DNA from: Candidatus Uhrbacteria bacterium
GTDB lineage: Bacteria > Patescibacteriota > Patescibacteriia > UBA9934 > UBA9568
Assembly (NCBI GenBank): GCA_003497135.1
Contig: DNKR01000019.1
Span: 1-8,490 of the forward strand
Reading direction: 5' to 3'
Length of the DNA stretch: 8,490 bases
Made by a program: the position numbers and the translations under genes. How positions within the stretch are numbered: position 1 is the stretch's first letter; the number at the start of each line of letters is the position of its first letter. Below, in pieces: positions 1 to 6,970 of this stretch. The notes under the pieces were generated by a model. The model saw only the letters and a program-made list of their open reading frames with translations. It made no database searches and was not told the origin of the DNA.

Positions 1-44
1 CAACGGAAATGGTTTGGTCGGCCACAATGAATCACATAATCAAT

Positions 45-84
45 TTCAACAATTTATCAATTTGTGCTAAAATGTTTGCATAAT
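45..84 (+). promoter_or_regulatory. Possible promoter upstream of gap
   Basis: Two -10-like hexamers precede gap. TAAAAT at 68-73 follows TGC (an extended -10), with a poor -35-like TTCAAC at 45-50 and a 17-base spacer. CATAAT at 79-84 matches TATAAT at five of six positions but has no good -35. Either would start transcription about 8 to 20 bases before the gap ATG, giving a very short leader. No Shine-Dalgarno sequence lies in the leader. The region is AT-rich, so chance matches are likely. The call rests only on motif resemblance and on its position before the first gene of the run. Confidence 0.3.
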
Positions 85-98
85 TTTCAAACAAACTT

Positions 99-1112
99 AT
101 GCGCATTGCAATTAATGGTTTTGGCAGAATTGGCCGAACTACTCTTAAAGCAGGGTGGGGAAAGCCGGGCTTTAATGTTGTCGCGGTTAATGACTTGACC
201 GACGCTCCAATGCTTGCTCATTTATTAAAATATGACACGGCTTATGGCCGATGGGATGTTCCTGTCAAAGCAGGCAAGGATTTTTTGCTCATTGGCGGGA
301 AAAAGGTTCTGGTTTTCGCTGAAAAAGAGCCAGCCAATCTGCCTTGGAAAAAGCTTGGTGTTGATGTTGTAATAGAAAGCACCGGCCGTTTTGTTACAAA
401 AGAATTAGCTTCCGGACATATAAAAGCCGGCGCAAAAGGCGTTGTTATTTCAGCTCCGGCAGAAGGGCCGGGAGTGCCGACATATTTGATCGGCGTAAAC
501 GCGGACAAGCTCGCTCGCGAAAAATCGCGAATCATAAACAATGCGTCGTGCACTACAAACTGCATTGCACCGGTTGCAAAAATTGTCAGTGAAAAGCTTG
601 GTGTAAAAAAAGCAATGATGTCAACGATCCACGCCTACACTGCGGATCAAAATTTGCAGGACGGTCCGCACAAAGACCTGCGTCGCGCACGAGCGGCTGG
701 CGCGAACATTGTTCCAACCACAACCGGTGCGGCGATTTCCACAACCGAACTTATACATTCGCTCAAAAATAAATTTGACGGTTTGGCTTATCGCGTGCCA
801 GTGCTTAGCGGATCAATTGCTGATTTCACTTTTGTACTAAAGCGCAAGACAACAGCAAAACAAGTGAATAATATTTTTAAGAAAATTGCAAAGAGCGCGC
901 AATATCGCGGAGTGGTTGAGGTAACAGAAGAACCGATTGTTTCGAGCGACATTATCGGCACAACAGCTTCGTGCATTGTTGATTTGTCTTTAACTCGCGT
1001 TGTTGACGGCGATCTTTTGAAAATCGTTGCTTGGTACGATAACGAATGGGCATACTCGCATCGGCTGGCTGATATTGTTTTGCAATACGGCAAAGCGATT
1101 TCCAAAAAATAA
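99..1112 (+). CDS. gap: Glyceraldehyde-3-phosphate dehydrogenase, NAD-type (phosphorylating)
   Basis: Cytoplasmic glycolytic enzyme that oxidises glyceraldehyde 3-phosphate with phosphate and NAD to 1,3-bisphosphoglycerate and NADH. The 337-residue length is normal. The start fits the family, whose proteins begin right at the Rossmann strand: INGFGRIGR at residues 5-13 holds the GxGxxG loop. Asp32 (in VNDLTD) and the Gly-Pro of QDGPHKDLRR favour NAD over NADP. The catalytic motif ASCTTNC puts the nucleophile at Cys151. The base is His178 in STIHAYTADQ. The C-terminal signature WYDNEWAYSHR is present, with Ala where Gly is usual. No active-site residue is missing. It is the first gene of the run, has no Shine-Dalgarno sequence, and ends 3 bases before the next ATG, so co-transcription with the membrane protein and NADH dehydrogenase is likely. 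The product NADH is the substrate expected for the enzyme encoded two genes on. Confidence 0.97.
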   Translation: MRIAINGFGRIGRTTLKAGWGKPGFNVVAVNDLTDAPMLAHLLKYDTAYGRWDVPVKAGKDFLLIGGKKVLVFAEKEPANLPWKKLGVDVVIESTGRFVTKELASGHIKAGAKGVVISAPAEGPGVPTYLIGVNADKLAREKSRIINNASCTTNCIAPVAKIVSEKLGVKKAMMSTIHAYTADQNLQDGPHKDLRRARAAGANIVPTTTGAAISTTELIHSLKNKFDGLAYRVPVLSGSIADFTFVLKRKTTAKQVNNIFKKIAKSAQYRGVVEVTEEPIVSSDIIGTTASCIVDLSLTRVVDGDLLKIVAWYDNEWAYSHRLADIVLQYGKAISKK

Positions 1113-1115
1113 TTT

Positions 1116-1517
1116 ATGAATTTTCGCAAAGCAGGCGCAATAATATTAGCGGTTCTGTTTTTTCATGCTTTAGGGCTGATCGCCGGCTTGTATTCGTTTT
1201 GGGATTGGTACGATGTTCCAATGCATTTTGGCGGAGGGCTTGCCATGGGCGCCTTAGGCATTGCGCTTTGGCAGGAAGGAATAGATGGGATTAGATTCAA
1301 AGGGCGGCTTGCACGACACCTTGAATGGTGGCTTGTTCCTGTTTTTGTTTTGGGATTCGTTTCCAGTATTTCAATCGGCTGGGAGTTTCATGAGTTCTTA
1401 CTTGATCAGGTTTCCTTGGGCGTGCGCCAGCCATCGGTCGCAGATACAATGGCTGATTTTTTCTTTGATGGCGCTGGCGGAATAGCAGCGCTTTTTATAT
1501 GGAGCAAAAAAACATAG
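1116..1517 (+). CDS. Small integral membrane protein, DUF2238/YjdF-like pattern
   Basis: A 133-residue hydrophobic protein with about four membrane segments (roughly residues 6-27, 38-54, 71-90 and 115-130). Polar residues stand at membrane edges: Asp33 and His37 in WYDVPMHFGGG, Trp89-Glu90 and Glu93 in GWEFHEF, then Asp110, Thr111, Asp114 and Asp118 in DTMADFFFDGAGG. This order (D..HF.GG, W-E..E, DT..D...D..G) resembles the YjdF/DUF2238 membrane proteins, whose function is unknown to me; the match is from memory and not certain. The conserved-looking acidic and His residues suggest a metal or polar ligand site at the membrane, which is inference. It starts 3 bases after gap, and its last 19 bases overlap the NADH dehydrogenase start, which implies coupled translation and perhaps a shared membrane location. 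No Shine-Dalgarno sequence is seen. The coding call is firm because of the packing and the membrane pattern; the function is open. Confidence 0.75.
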   Translation: MNFRKAGAIILAVLFFHALGLIAGLYSFWDWYDVPMHFGGGLAMGALGIALWQEGIDGIRFKGRLARHLEWWLVPVFVLGFVSSISIGWEFHEFLLDQVSLGVRQPSVADTMADFFFDGAGGIAALFIWSKKT

Positions 1518-2752
1518 TTATACTAGGGGGCGGATTCGCGGGAATTCGCACAGCGCTTGATCTTGGGTCTTTGTGCCATAAGCGCGGAATGAATTGCGAT
1601 ATTGCCGTTGTTGACAAAATGCGCGAGCATTTGTTTACGCCGTTGCTTTACGAAATCGCAACAGGCCTGCTTGAAGAGCGCGGGCACAGCGCAGACAGCG
1701 CGCTACAAAAGGGCGCTTGCTTGAGTTTTGACGAATGTCTTGTAAAAGCAAAAAAAGCAGGAGTAAGATTCGTGCACGCTGAAGTTACCGGCGTGGACGC
1801 GAGCTCGCGTATTGTTAAATGCGCATCAGGCGATTCTATGCCGTTTGATCATCTTGTTATCGCGCTTGGTTCTGAAGTTAATGACTATGGCATAGCCGGG
1901 ATTGCAAAAAACGCAGTAATGATGAAATCGCTTGCAGGCGCAGAATACATCCGGCGCAGAATCAGCGAGTTTGTTACTGGTTCGGATAGAGAATTTAATA
2001 TTATTATCGGGGGCGCTGGCGCAACAGGAGTTGAAACATCAGCAGAGCTTGCGAATTTTTTTCAAAGCCGTGTTTATAAAACAAAACCCGCATTAGCCGC
2101 GCCGCACATAACTCTTGTTGAGGCGCAAGATGATATTTTGAGTTCTTTTAAGCCAAGCTTGCGCAAAATCGCGCGCGAAAGATTGCATCAGCTTGGTATT
2201 GAAATTCTTGTGAACACGAATATTGTTGAAGCGCGCGAAGGATCGGTTGTAATAAAAAGTGTTGGCGCACTTTTGAACAAACAAATTGATCTTTTGATCT
2301 GGGCCGGAGGAATCAAGGCGCCTGATTTTTTGAAAAACTTTGGCGTTGCATTAACTGAAAAGGGATTTATTGATGTTGATGAAAACCTGCGAGTAATCGG
2401 CTCTGAAAATATTTGGGCGCTTGGAGATTGTGCGAGCGTGCGCAACAGGCCAGCCCCTGCTTTGGCGCAGGCGGCAGTCAGCCAAGCCGGCGCGGTTGCA
2501 AAAAATATTGCCAGCGCACTTGCGGGCGAAAAACCCAGCGCGTTTGCGCCAAAAAGAAAAAAATGGAATGTTGTTATTCCTCTTGGCGGAAAATTTGCAG
2601 TTGCTGATGTTAATGGTTTTGTTTTTTCCGGCATTTTAGCTTACGCACTTAGCAAGTTTATTGGTTTTTGGTATATTATTCGCATATTGCCTTTTTTTGG
2701 CGCTGTTTCTGTTTGGCTTCGCGGCGCGATAGTTTACGCAAAAAACGATTAG
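1499..2752 (+). CDS. ndh: Type II NADH:quinone oxidoreductase-like FAD-dependent membrane flavoprotein
   Basis: Probable single-subunit, non-proton-pumping NADH dehydrogenase passing electrons from NADH through FAD to a membrane quinone. The 417-residue length is usual. The FAD Rossmann motif is GGGFAG at residues 10-15, followed by the family-like HLFTPLLYEIATG at 44-56. The NAD-binding motif is GGAGATGVE at 171-179, preceded by strand FNIII. LLIWAGG (265-271) and WALGDCA (306-312) form the second FAD contact. PALAQAAVSQAG (320-331) sits where NDH-2 enzymes carry the AQ...Q quinone motif, here with Ser328 at the usual second Gln. The C-terminus from about 375 to 413 is hydrophobic and aromatic, as expected of the membrane-anchoring helices. 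Sulfide:quinone reductase or another family flavoprotein is the main alternative; its paired redox cysteines are not obvious. It overlaps the upstream membrane protein by 19 bases and ends 3 bases before pgk, so it sits inside the glycolytic run. Confidence 0.85.
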   Translation: MEQKNIVILGGGFAGIRTALDLGSLCHKRGMNCDIAVVDKMREHLFTPLLYEIATGLLEERGHSADSALQKGACLSFDECLVKAKKAGVRFVHAEVTGVDASSRIVKCASGDSMPFDHLVIALGSEVNDYGIAGIAKNAVMMKSLAGAEYIRRRISEFVTGSDREFNIIIGGAGATGVETSAELANFFQSRVYKTKPALAAPHITLVEAQDDILSSFKPSLRKIARERLHQLGIEILVNTNIVEAREGSVVIKSVGALLNKQIDLLIWAGGIKAPDFLKNFGVALTEKGFIDVDENLRVIGSENIWALGDCASVRNRPAPALAQAAVSQAGAVAKNIASALAGEKPSAFAPKRKKWNVVIPLGGKFAVADVNGFVFSGILAYALSKFIGFWYIIRILPFFGAVSVWLRGAIVYAKND

Positions 2753-2755
2753 AAT

Positions 2756-3934
2756 ATGAGACAAATACGAGACATAAGATTTGCAAAAGATTTGCGCGGT
2801 AAAAAAGTTCTTCTGCGCCTTGATCTTAACAGACCGACAGAGATTCTGACGATTCTTGGTAAAATAGGAAGAATTTCAAAGTCGTGCGAGGATATTCGGT
2901 TTTTGCTCAAACAAGGCGCGAGCGTAATTATTATTTCTCATTGGGGAGATCCGCAAGGGTTTGATAAACGCTTGAGCATGGAATCAATATGCAAAAGAAT
3001 GAGTCGGGTTTTGCGAAGAAAAATAAAATTTGTTCCTGACACAGTAGGAGAAGGAGCTCGAGCTGCTGTTGGAGGCATGAAGCCTGGCGAAGTTATAATG
3101 CTGGAAAATCTCCGTTTTAATCCAGGGGAAAAAACGAATGATAAGGAATTCGCAAGCCGGCTTGCATCGCTCGCTGACATATATGTAAATTCCGCGTTTG
3201 GCGTAAGCCACCGCAAGCACGCGTCTTTAAACGCGATTACAAAATTTATTCCGTCGTACGCTGGAATTCTTTTGCAAAAAGAAGTGAATAATCTTGCGTA
3301 TGTTATGCATCAGCCGAACAGGCCGTTTACGCTTGTTCTTGGAGGATCAAAAATCAGCACGAAAATCGGAATGGTAAAGCATTTGATAGACGATGTTGAC
3401 CATCTGTTAATCGGCGGCGCGCTTGCAAATACAATTCTCGCGGCAAAAGGCGTTAAGATCGGCAAGTCGCTGTGCGATACTGGCGAGTTCAAAGAAGCAA
3501 AAAAAATAATTCAGCTTGCTGGAGATAAATTATTGCTTCCTGTTGACGCTGTTGTTTCAAACAAGAGGCATAAGAGGGGCGAAGTCAAAGACATAACATC
3601 ATTGCTTGCCGGAGATGCTATAATGGACATAGGACCGCTAACAACAGACCAATTTAAAATAATCATAGGCGATTCACAGACGATTGTATGGAACGGACCG
3701 CTCGGGGTAGCTGAAAAGCCAGCGTTTGAAAATGGCAGTTTGAAAATCGCGCACGCAATAGCGGCCGCTCGCTATCAAGCCGCGTACAGTATTGTAGGAG
3801 GCGGCAACACAATGCCTATTATTAAAAAATCAAAAATGGAAGATCATTTTAGCTGGGTGTCAACAGGAGGAGGAGCCATGCTTGCGTTTTTGGCTGGCGA
3901 GCCAATGCCGGGAATAGAGCCGCTGATTGAATAA
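2756..3934 (+). CDS. pgk: Phosphoglycerate kinase with unusual active-site substitutions
   Basis: Transfers phosphate from 1,3-bisphosphoglycerate to ADP, giving 3-phosphoglycerate and ATP. The 392-residue length is normal for bacteria. N-lobe features kept: Asp23 and Asn25 in RLDLNRP, Arg39 in GRI, His62, Arg120 in ENLRF and Arg153 in HRKHAS. C-lobe features kept: GGSKISTK (197-204), WNGPLG (312-317) and STGGGA (369-374). Differences: SHLGRP reads SHWGDP, so the substrate-binding Arg is Asp65; NDAFG reads NSAFG (Ser146); GGGDT reads GGGNT (Asn351 for the Asp near the nucleotide-Mg site); and the usual P-T before the helix after Arg39 is Glu45-Asp46. The frame is intact and the fold signatures are clear, so it is not a decayed gene; efficiency or regulation may differ. 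It lies 3 bases after ndh with no Shine-Dalgarno sequence, and is followed by the inverted-repeat element, which may end or attenuate its transcript. Confidence 0.94.
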   Translation: MRQIRDIRFAKDLRGKKVLLRLDLNRPTEILTILGKIGRISKSCEDIRFLLKQGASVIIISHWGDPQGFDKRLSMESICKRMSRVLRRKIKFVPDTVGEGARAAVGGMKPGEVIMLENLRFNPGEKTNDKEFASRLASLADIYVNSAFGVSHRKHASLNAITKFIPSYAGILLQKEVNNLAYVMHQPNRPFTLVLGGSKISTKIGMVKHLIDDVDHLLIGGALANTILAAKGVKIGKSLCDTGEFKEAKKIIQLAGDKLLLPVDAVVSNKRHKRGEVKDITSLLAGDAIMDIGPLTTDQFKIIIGDSQTIVWNGPLGVAEKPAFENGSLKIAHAIAAARYQAAYSIVGGGNTMPIIKKSKMEDHFSWVSTGGGAMLAFLAGEPMPGIEPLIE

Positions 3935-3944
3935 TTATTTTTTG

Positions 3945-4080
3945 TCTGTCATTTCGAACCCCCACCACTGAATCTTGGGGTGAGAAATCTCACTGCGTGT
4001 TGTTCTTGATTGAATAAGAGAAAAACTCGGCAGTGGGATTTCTCACCCCCATAACTGAAAAGGGGGTTCGAAATGACAGA
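3945..4080. repeat. REPIN-like inverted-repeat element (two facing hairpin units)
   Basis: A 136-bp element fills most of the 175-bp pgk-eno interval. The outer arms, 3945-3963 (TCTGTCATTTCGAACCCCC) and 4062-4080, are perfect 19-bp inverted repeats. The inner arms, 3977-3996 and 4030-4049, pair at 19 of 20 positions (core GAGAAATCTCACTGC against GCAGTGGGATTTCTC). The central spacer is 33 bases. Each half can also fold by itself, because its C5 run faces a G4-5 run 12 to 13 bases away. Two similar hairpin units in opposite orientation is the architecture of REPINs and small MITEs. The GTCATTTCGA...GAGAAATCTC style recalls repeats scattered in many bacterial genomes and often linked to RAYT/IS200-like transposases; this is from memory. 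No transposase and no clear target duplication lie here. It could also act as a transcript-end stabiliser or attenuator. Confidence 0.85.
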
Positions 4081-4109
4081 AGATCATTCACTCTTAACTC
4101 ATAACACAT

Positions 4110-5378
4110 ATGCCTCACACAATAAAACAAATCCATGCAGACGAAATTCTTGATTCGCGCGGGAATCCGACACTGCGAGTCCGTGTTGTTTTGAAAAACG
4201 GAATTATCGGTGTTGCTTCTGTTCCATCGGGTGCCTCAACAGGCGCGCACGAAGCGCTTGAGTTGCGCGACAATGATAAGCGCAGATACGGCGGACGCGG
4301 AGTTTTGAAAGCGCGAAACATCGTGCAAGGGCCGATTGCAAAAGCGCTTTGCAAAATGAGCGTGCACAAACAGCGCGAAATTGACGATATTATGGTTTTG
4401 TTGGACGGAACGGATAATAAGCGCAAGTTTGGCGCGAATGCTATTTTGGGAGTGTCGCTCGCATGCGCTCGAGCAGGCGCGCTTTGCAAAAAACAGCCGT
4501 TGTACGAATATATAAGAAAAATTTATAAATTGCAGTTAAAAGAATATTTGCTTCCTCGCCAGATGATGAATGTGTTAAACGGCGGAGCGCATGCAAATTT
4601 TGCGACTGATGTTCAAGAATTCATGATCGTGCCCCAGCAGAGCAGTGTGCGCGAAAGAGTCAGGTGCGGGTCAGAAGTGTTTCACGCGTTAGGGAAGCTG
4701 GTTGCAAAGCGCGGTGTCTTGCCTCTGGTCGGGGACGAGGGCGGGTTTGCGTTGAAATTTTCAAAAAACGAACAAGCGCTTGCATTGCTCGTCTCTGCTG
4801 TAAAATCAGCTGGCTATAAACTTGGCAAAGATGTTAAGTTTGCGCTTGATGTTGCGGCAAGCGAGCTTTATGACAAGCGCACCGGCGCATATAAGTTCCG
4901 TTCGGAAAAGAAAACAGCAAGCGCAAAAAACATGATTGATATGTTTGCATCATGGATTAAAAAGTATCCGATTATCAGCATTGAAGATCCGCTAGACCAA
5001 GACGCGTTTGGCGATTGGCGAGAATGCACAAAAAAACTCGGCTCGCGAGCAATGATTGTCGGAGACGATCTGTTTGTAACTCAAGTCGCAAGAATAAAAC
5101 GCGGAATTGATGAGCGCGTCGCGAATGCTGTTTTAATAAAACCGAACCAAGTCGGAACATTATCTGAAACAATTGACGCGATATTGCTTGCGCGCGCGAA
5201 CGGGTACAAGATAATTGTTAGTCACAGATCAGGCGAAACAGCGGACACTACTATTGCCGATCTCGCGGTTGCTGTTAATGCCGACTATATTAAAACCGGA
5301 TCGCTTTCTCGTTTGGAGCGGGTTGAAAAGTATAACAGATTGATGGAAATTGAAGATGGGTTGAAAAAGCGCGGTTAA
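4110..5378 (+). CDS. eno: Enolase (phosphopyruvate hydratase)
   Basis: Dehydrates 2-phosphoglycerate to phosphoenolpyruvate with Mg. The 422-residue length is normal. The start is supported by the family N-terminus: KQIHADEILDSRGNPT at residues 6-21. The mobile loop PSGASTG is at 39-45. His161 lies in NGGAHANF and Glu170 in QEFMIV. The general acid Glu210 lies in GDEGG. Mg ligands are Asp247 (FALDVAASE), Glu292 (SIEDP) and the first Asp of GDDLFVT (Asp319). The base Lys344 lies in LIKPNQVGT, and SHRSGETADTTIADLA is at 371-386. Every catalytic position is present; small departures are HANF for the usual HADN and ETAD for ETED. No Shine-Dalgarno sequence precedes the ATG, and only about 29 bases separate it from the repeat element, so its own promoter, if any, would overlap the repeat. 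Its last codons carry a promoter-like sequence for gpmI. Confidence 0.97.
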   Translation: MPHTIKQIHADEILDSRGNPTLRVRVVLKNGIIGVASVPSGASTGAHEALELRDNDKRRYGGRGVLKARNIVQGPIAKALCKMSVHKQREIDDIMVLLDGTDNKRKFGANAILGVSLACARAGALCKKQPLYEYIRKIYKLQLKEYLLPRQMMNVLNGGAHANFATDVQEFMIVPQQSSVRERVRCGSEVFHALGKLVAKRGVLPLVGDEGGFALKFSKNEQALALLVSAVKSAGYKLGKDVKFALDVAASELYDKRTGAYKFRSEKKTASAKNMIDMFASWIKKYPIISIEDPLDQDAFGDWRECTKKLGSRAMIVGDDLFVTQVARIKRGIDERVANAVLIKPNQVGTLSETIDAILLARANGYKIIVSHRSGETADTTIADLAVAVNADYIKTGSLSRLERVEKYNRLMEIEDGLKKRG

Positions 5379-5389
5379 TCGTATAAAAT
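5361..5389 (+). promoter_or_regulatory. Internal promoter candidate for gpmI, in the end of eno
   Basis: TTGAAA at 5361-5366 (five of six matches to TTGACA) is followed by a 17-base spacer and TAAAAT at 5384-5389 (five of six matches to TATAAT). A shifted reading gives TATAAA at 5382-5387 with a 15-base spacer. The expected start of transcription, about 6 to 8 bases after the -10, falls at roughly 5395-5397, within a few bases of the gpmI ATG at 5399. The transcript would be almost leaderless, which fits the absence of a Shine-Dalgarno sequence. The -35 lies within the coding sequence of eno. The match is good for both boxes and spacing but is based on consensus alone. Confidence 0.45.
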
Positions 5390-5398
5390 GAATGCGGT

Positions 5399-6970
5399 AT
5401 GAGAAAACCTGCTGTGCTTTTAATTCTTGATGGCTGGGGTGTTGCGCCTGATAACAAAGGCAATGCCATTACACAGGCGCAAACGCCTGTAATTTCAGAT
5501 TTGATAAAAAAATATCCTGTCATGACTCTTCGCGCGTCAGGTGAATCAGTCGGCTTGTCTTGGGGTGAGATGGGAAATTCAGAAGTCGGGCATATTGCAA
5601 TAGGGTCAGGCCGCGTGCACTATCAAACTTTGCCGCGTATAAATAAAGATATTGAATCAGGCGTGTTTTTTTCCAACCCTGCTTTTATAAAAGCAGGGCA
5701 GGCGGTTAAAAAAAATAAATCAAAATTGCATTTGATTGGAATGGTTTCGCCGGGCCGCGTGCATTCAACGGACAGCCACTGCAAAGCGCTTTTGGAATTC
5801 GCAAAAAAGCAAAAAATCAAAGATGTGTTCGTGCACGCGATTTTGGACGGGCGCGACACGGTCTATAACAGTTCCGCTGATTTTATATCAGAATTGCAAA
5901 AGAACATAAAAGAAATCGGCGTTGGCGCAATCGCATCGCTTTTGGGCCGCTACTACGCAATGGATCGAGACAGCAGATGGGACAGGATTCAAAAAGCGTA
6001 TTTGGCGATTGCAAAAGGCGAGAGCGAATACATGGAAGAGGATCCGCTTGAAGCGATAAAAAAGTCCTATGAGCGCGGCGTGTACGACGAGGAGTTTGAA
6101 CCCACGGTGATTACGCATGGCGGAAAACCGATTGTAACAATTGAACCCGGCGACGCGGTAATATTTTTTAATTTCCGGCCTGACAGAGCGCGCCAGCTTA
6201 CAGAGGCGTTTGTTTTGCCGAGCTTTGCAAAATTCGAGCGCGAGTATATAGAAAATTTAACATTTGTAACAATGATTGAATACGAAGCCAACCTGCCTGT
6301 TGATGTCGCTTTTCCTCCGGAGCCGATTGAAAAATGCCTTTCGGAGGTTTTGTCAGAGGCGGGGATTAAGCAAATGCATATTGCTGAAACGGAAAAGTAC
6401 GCGCATGTTACATTTTTTATAAACGGAACAAAAGAACAGCCGTTCAAAGGCGAGGAACGCATTATTGTGCCATCTCCAAAAGTCGCGTCGTACGACAAGG
6501 AGCCGGAAATGTCCGCGCGCGAAGTTGCGGACAGGGCTGTAAAAGAAATAAAAGAAGGCGGACATGATTTTTATGTTGTGAATTTTGCAAACTGCGACAT
6601 GGTCGGGCATACCGGCGATCTTGGTGCGACGAAAAAGGCGGTAGCTGTTGTTGACGAGTGTGTTGGCAGGGTTGTGCAAGCGACGCTTGAAAAAGGCGGA
6701 AATGTTTTTTTAACAGCCGACCATGGCAATGCTGAAAATGAAATAAATTTGCAAACAGGCGAAAAAGACAAAGAGCACACGACCAATCCTGTTCCGTTTA
6801 TAATAATAGGCGAGGATTTTGAAGGCCGAGCTTCTGCTGCCGGCGAAGTGCCCGGCGGCGATTTGTCGCTTATGCCGCAGGTTGGCACGCTCGCTGATGT
6901 TGCGCCTACGATTTTGAGCGTTTTAGGAATTGAAAAGCCGATAGAAATGACAGGGCAGTCCTTATTATGA
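5399..6970 (+). CDS. gpmI: 2,3-bisphosphoglycerate-independent phosphoglycerate mutase
   Basis: Interconverts 3- and 2-phosphoglycerate through a phosphoserine intermediate, using two Mn ions; it is an alkaline-phosphatase-superfamily enzyme. The 523-residue length is close to the usual 510-515. Metal and catalytic residues are all visible: Asp11 in LILDGWG, nucleophile Ser61 in MGNSEVGH, Asp400 and His404 in NCDMVGHTG, Asp441 and His442 in TADHGNAE, and His460 in EHTTNPVP. Substrate-side residues include His122 to Asp125 (RVHSTDSH), Arg152-Asp153 in LDGRDT, Arg184 in GRYYAMDRD, and Arg260 and Arg263 in NFRPDRAR. A slightly long segment (about 471-494) precedes the GTLADVAPTIL end signature. 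The start at LLILDGWG fits the family. It lies 20 bases after eno and overlaps the next gene by ATGA. A perfect 22-bp palindrome lies within codons for NPAFIKAG (residues 93-100). Confidence 0.97.
   Translation: MRKPAVLLILDGWGVAPDNKGNAITQAQTPVISDLIKKYPVMTLRASGESVGLSWGEMGNSEVGHIAIGSGRVHYQTLPRINKDIESGVFFSNPAFIKAGQAVKKNKSKLHLIGMVSPGRVHSTDSHCKALLEFAKKQKIKDVFVHAILDGRDTVYNSSADFISELQKNIKEIGVGAIASLLGRYYAMDRDSRWDRIQKAYLAIAKGESEYMEEDPLEAIKKSYERGVYDEEFEPTVITHGGKPIVTIEPGDAVIFFNFRPDRARQLTEAFVLPSFAKFEREYIENLTFVTMIEYEANLPVDVAFPPEPIEKCLSEVLSEAGIKQMHIAETEKYAHVTFFINGTKEQPFKGEERIIVPSPKVASYDKEPEMSAREVADRAVKEIKEGGHDFYVVNFANCDMVGHTGDLGATKKAVAVVDECVGRVVQATLEKGGNVFLTADHGNAENEINLQTGEKDKEHTTNPVPFIIIGEDFEGRASAAGEVPGGDLSLMPQVGTLADVAPTILSVLGIEKPIEMTGQSLL
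5677..5698. repeat. Perfect 22-bp palindrome within gpmI
   Basis: The half-site CCCTGCTTTTA is followed directly by its exact reverse complement, with no spacer and no mismatch. As RNA it could form a hairpin with a small AT-rich loop; as DNA it is a symmetric site. It encodes part of SNPAFIKAGQ, a stretch whose residues are plausible for the family, so coding needs may explain part of it. No function is known to me. It could be a protein-binding site, a transcript-processing hairpin, or chance. Confidence 0.6.

Noticed and set aside
2..70. Open frame from the window edge to a TAA, a possible C-terminal tail of an upstream gene
   Set aside because: About 22 codons with no recognisable motif; the other two + frames also run open for part of this stretch, so no frame is favoured.
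2188..2634. Long reverse-strand frame opposite ndh
   Set aside because: It is opposite a clear flavoprotein gene with all family motifs; its translation is low-complexity and matches no family.
3152..3165. 14-bp palindrome GCAAGCCGGCTTGC in pgk
   Set aside because: A palindrome of this size is expected about 0.5 times per window of this length, so it is not notable.
3945..4080. CRISPR or tRNA-like structure in the pgk-eno gap
   Set aside because: The arms are inverted and occur once each; there are no direct repeats with spacers and no cloverleaf.
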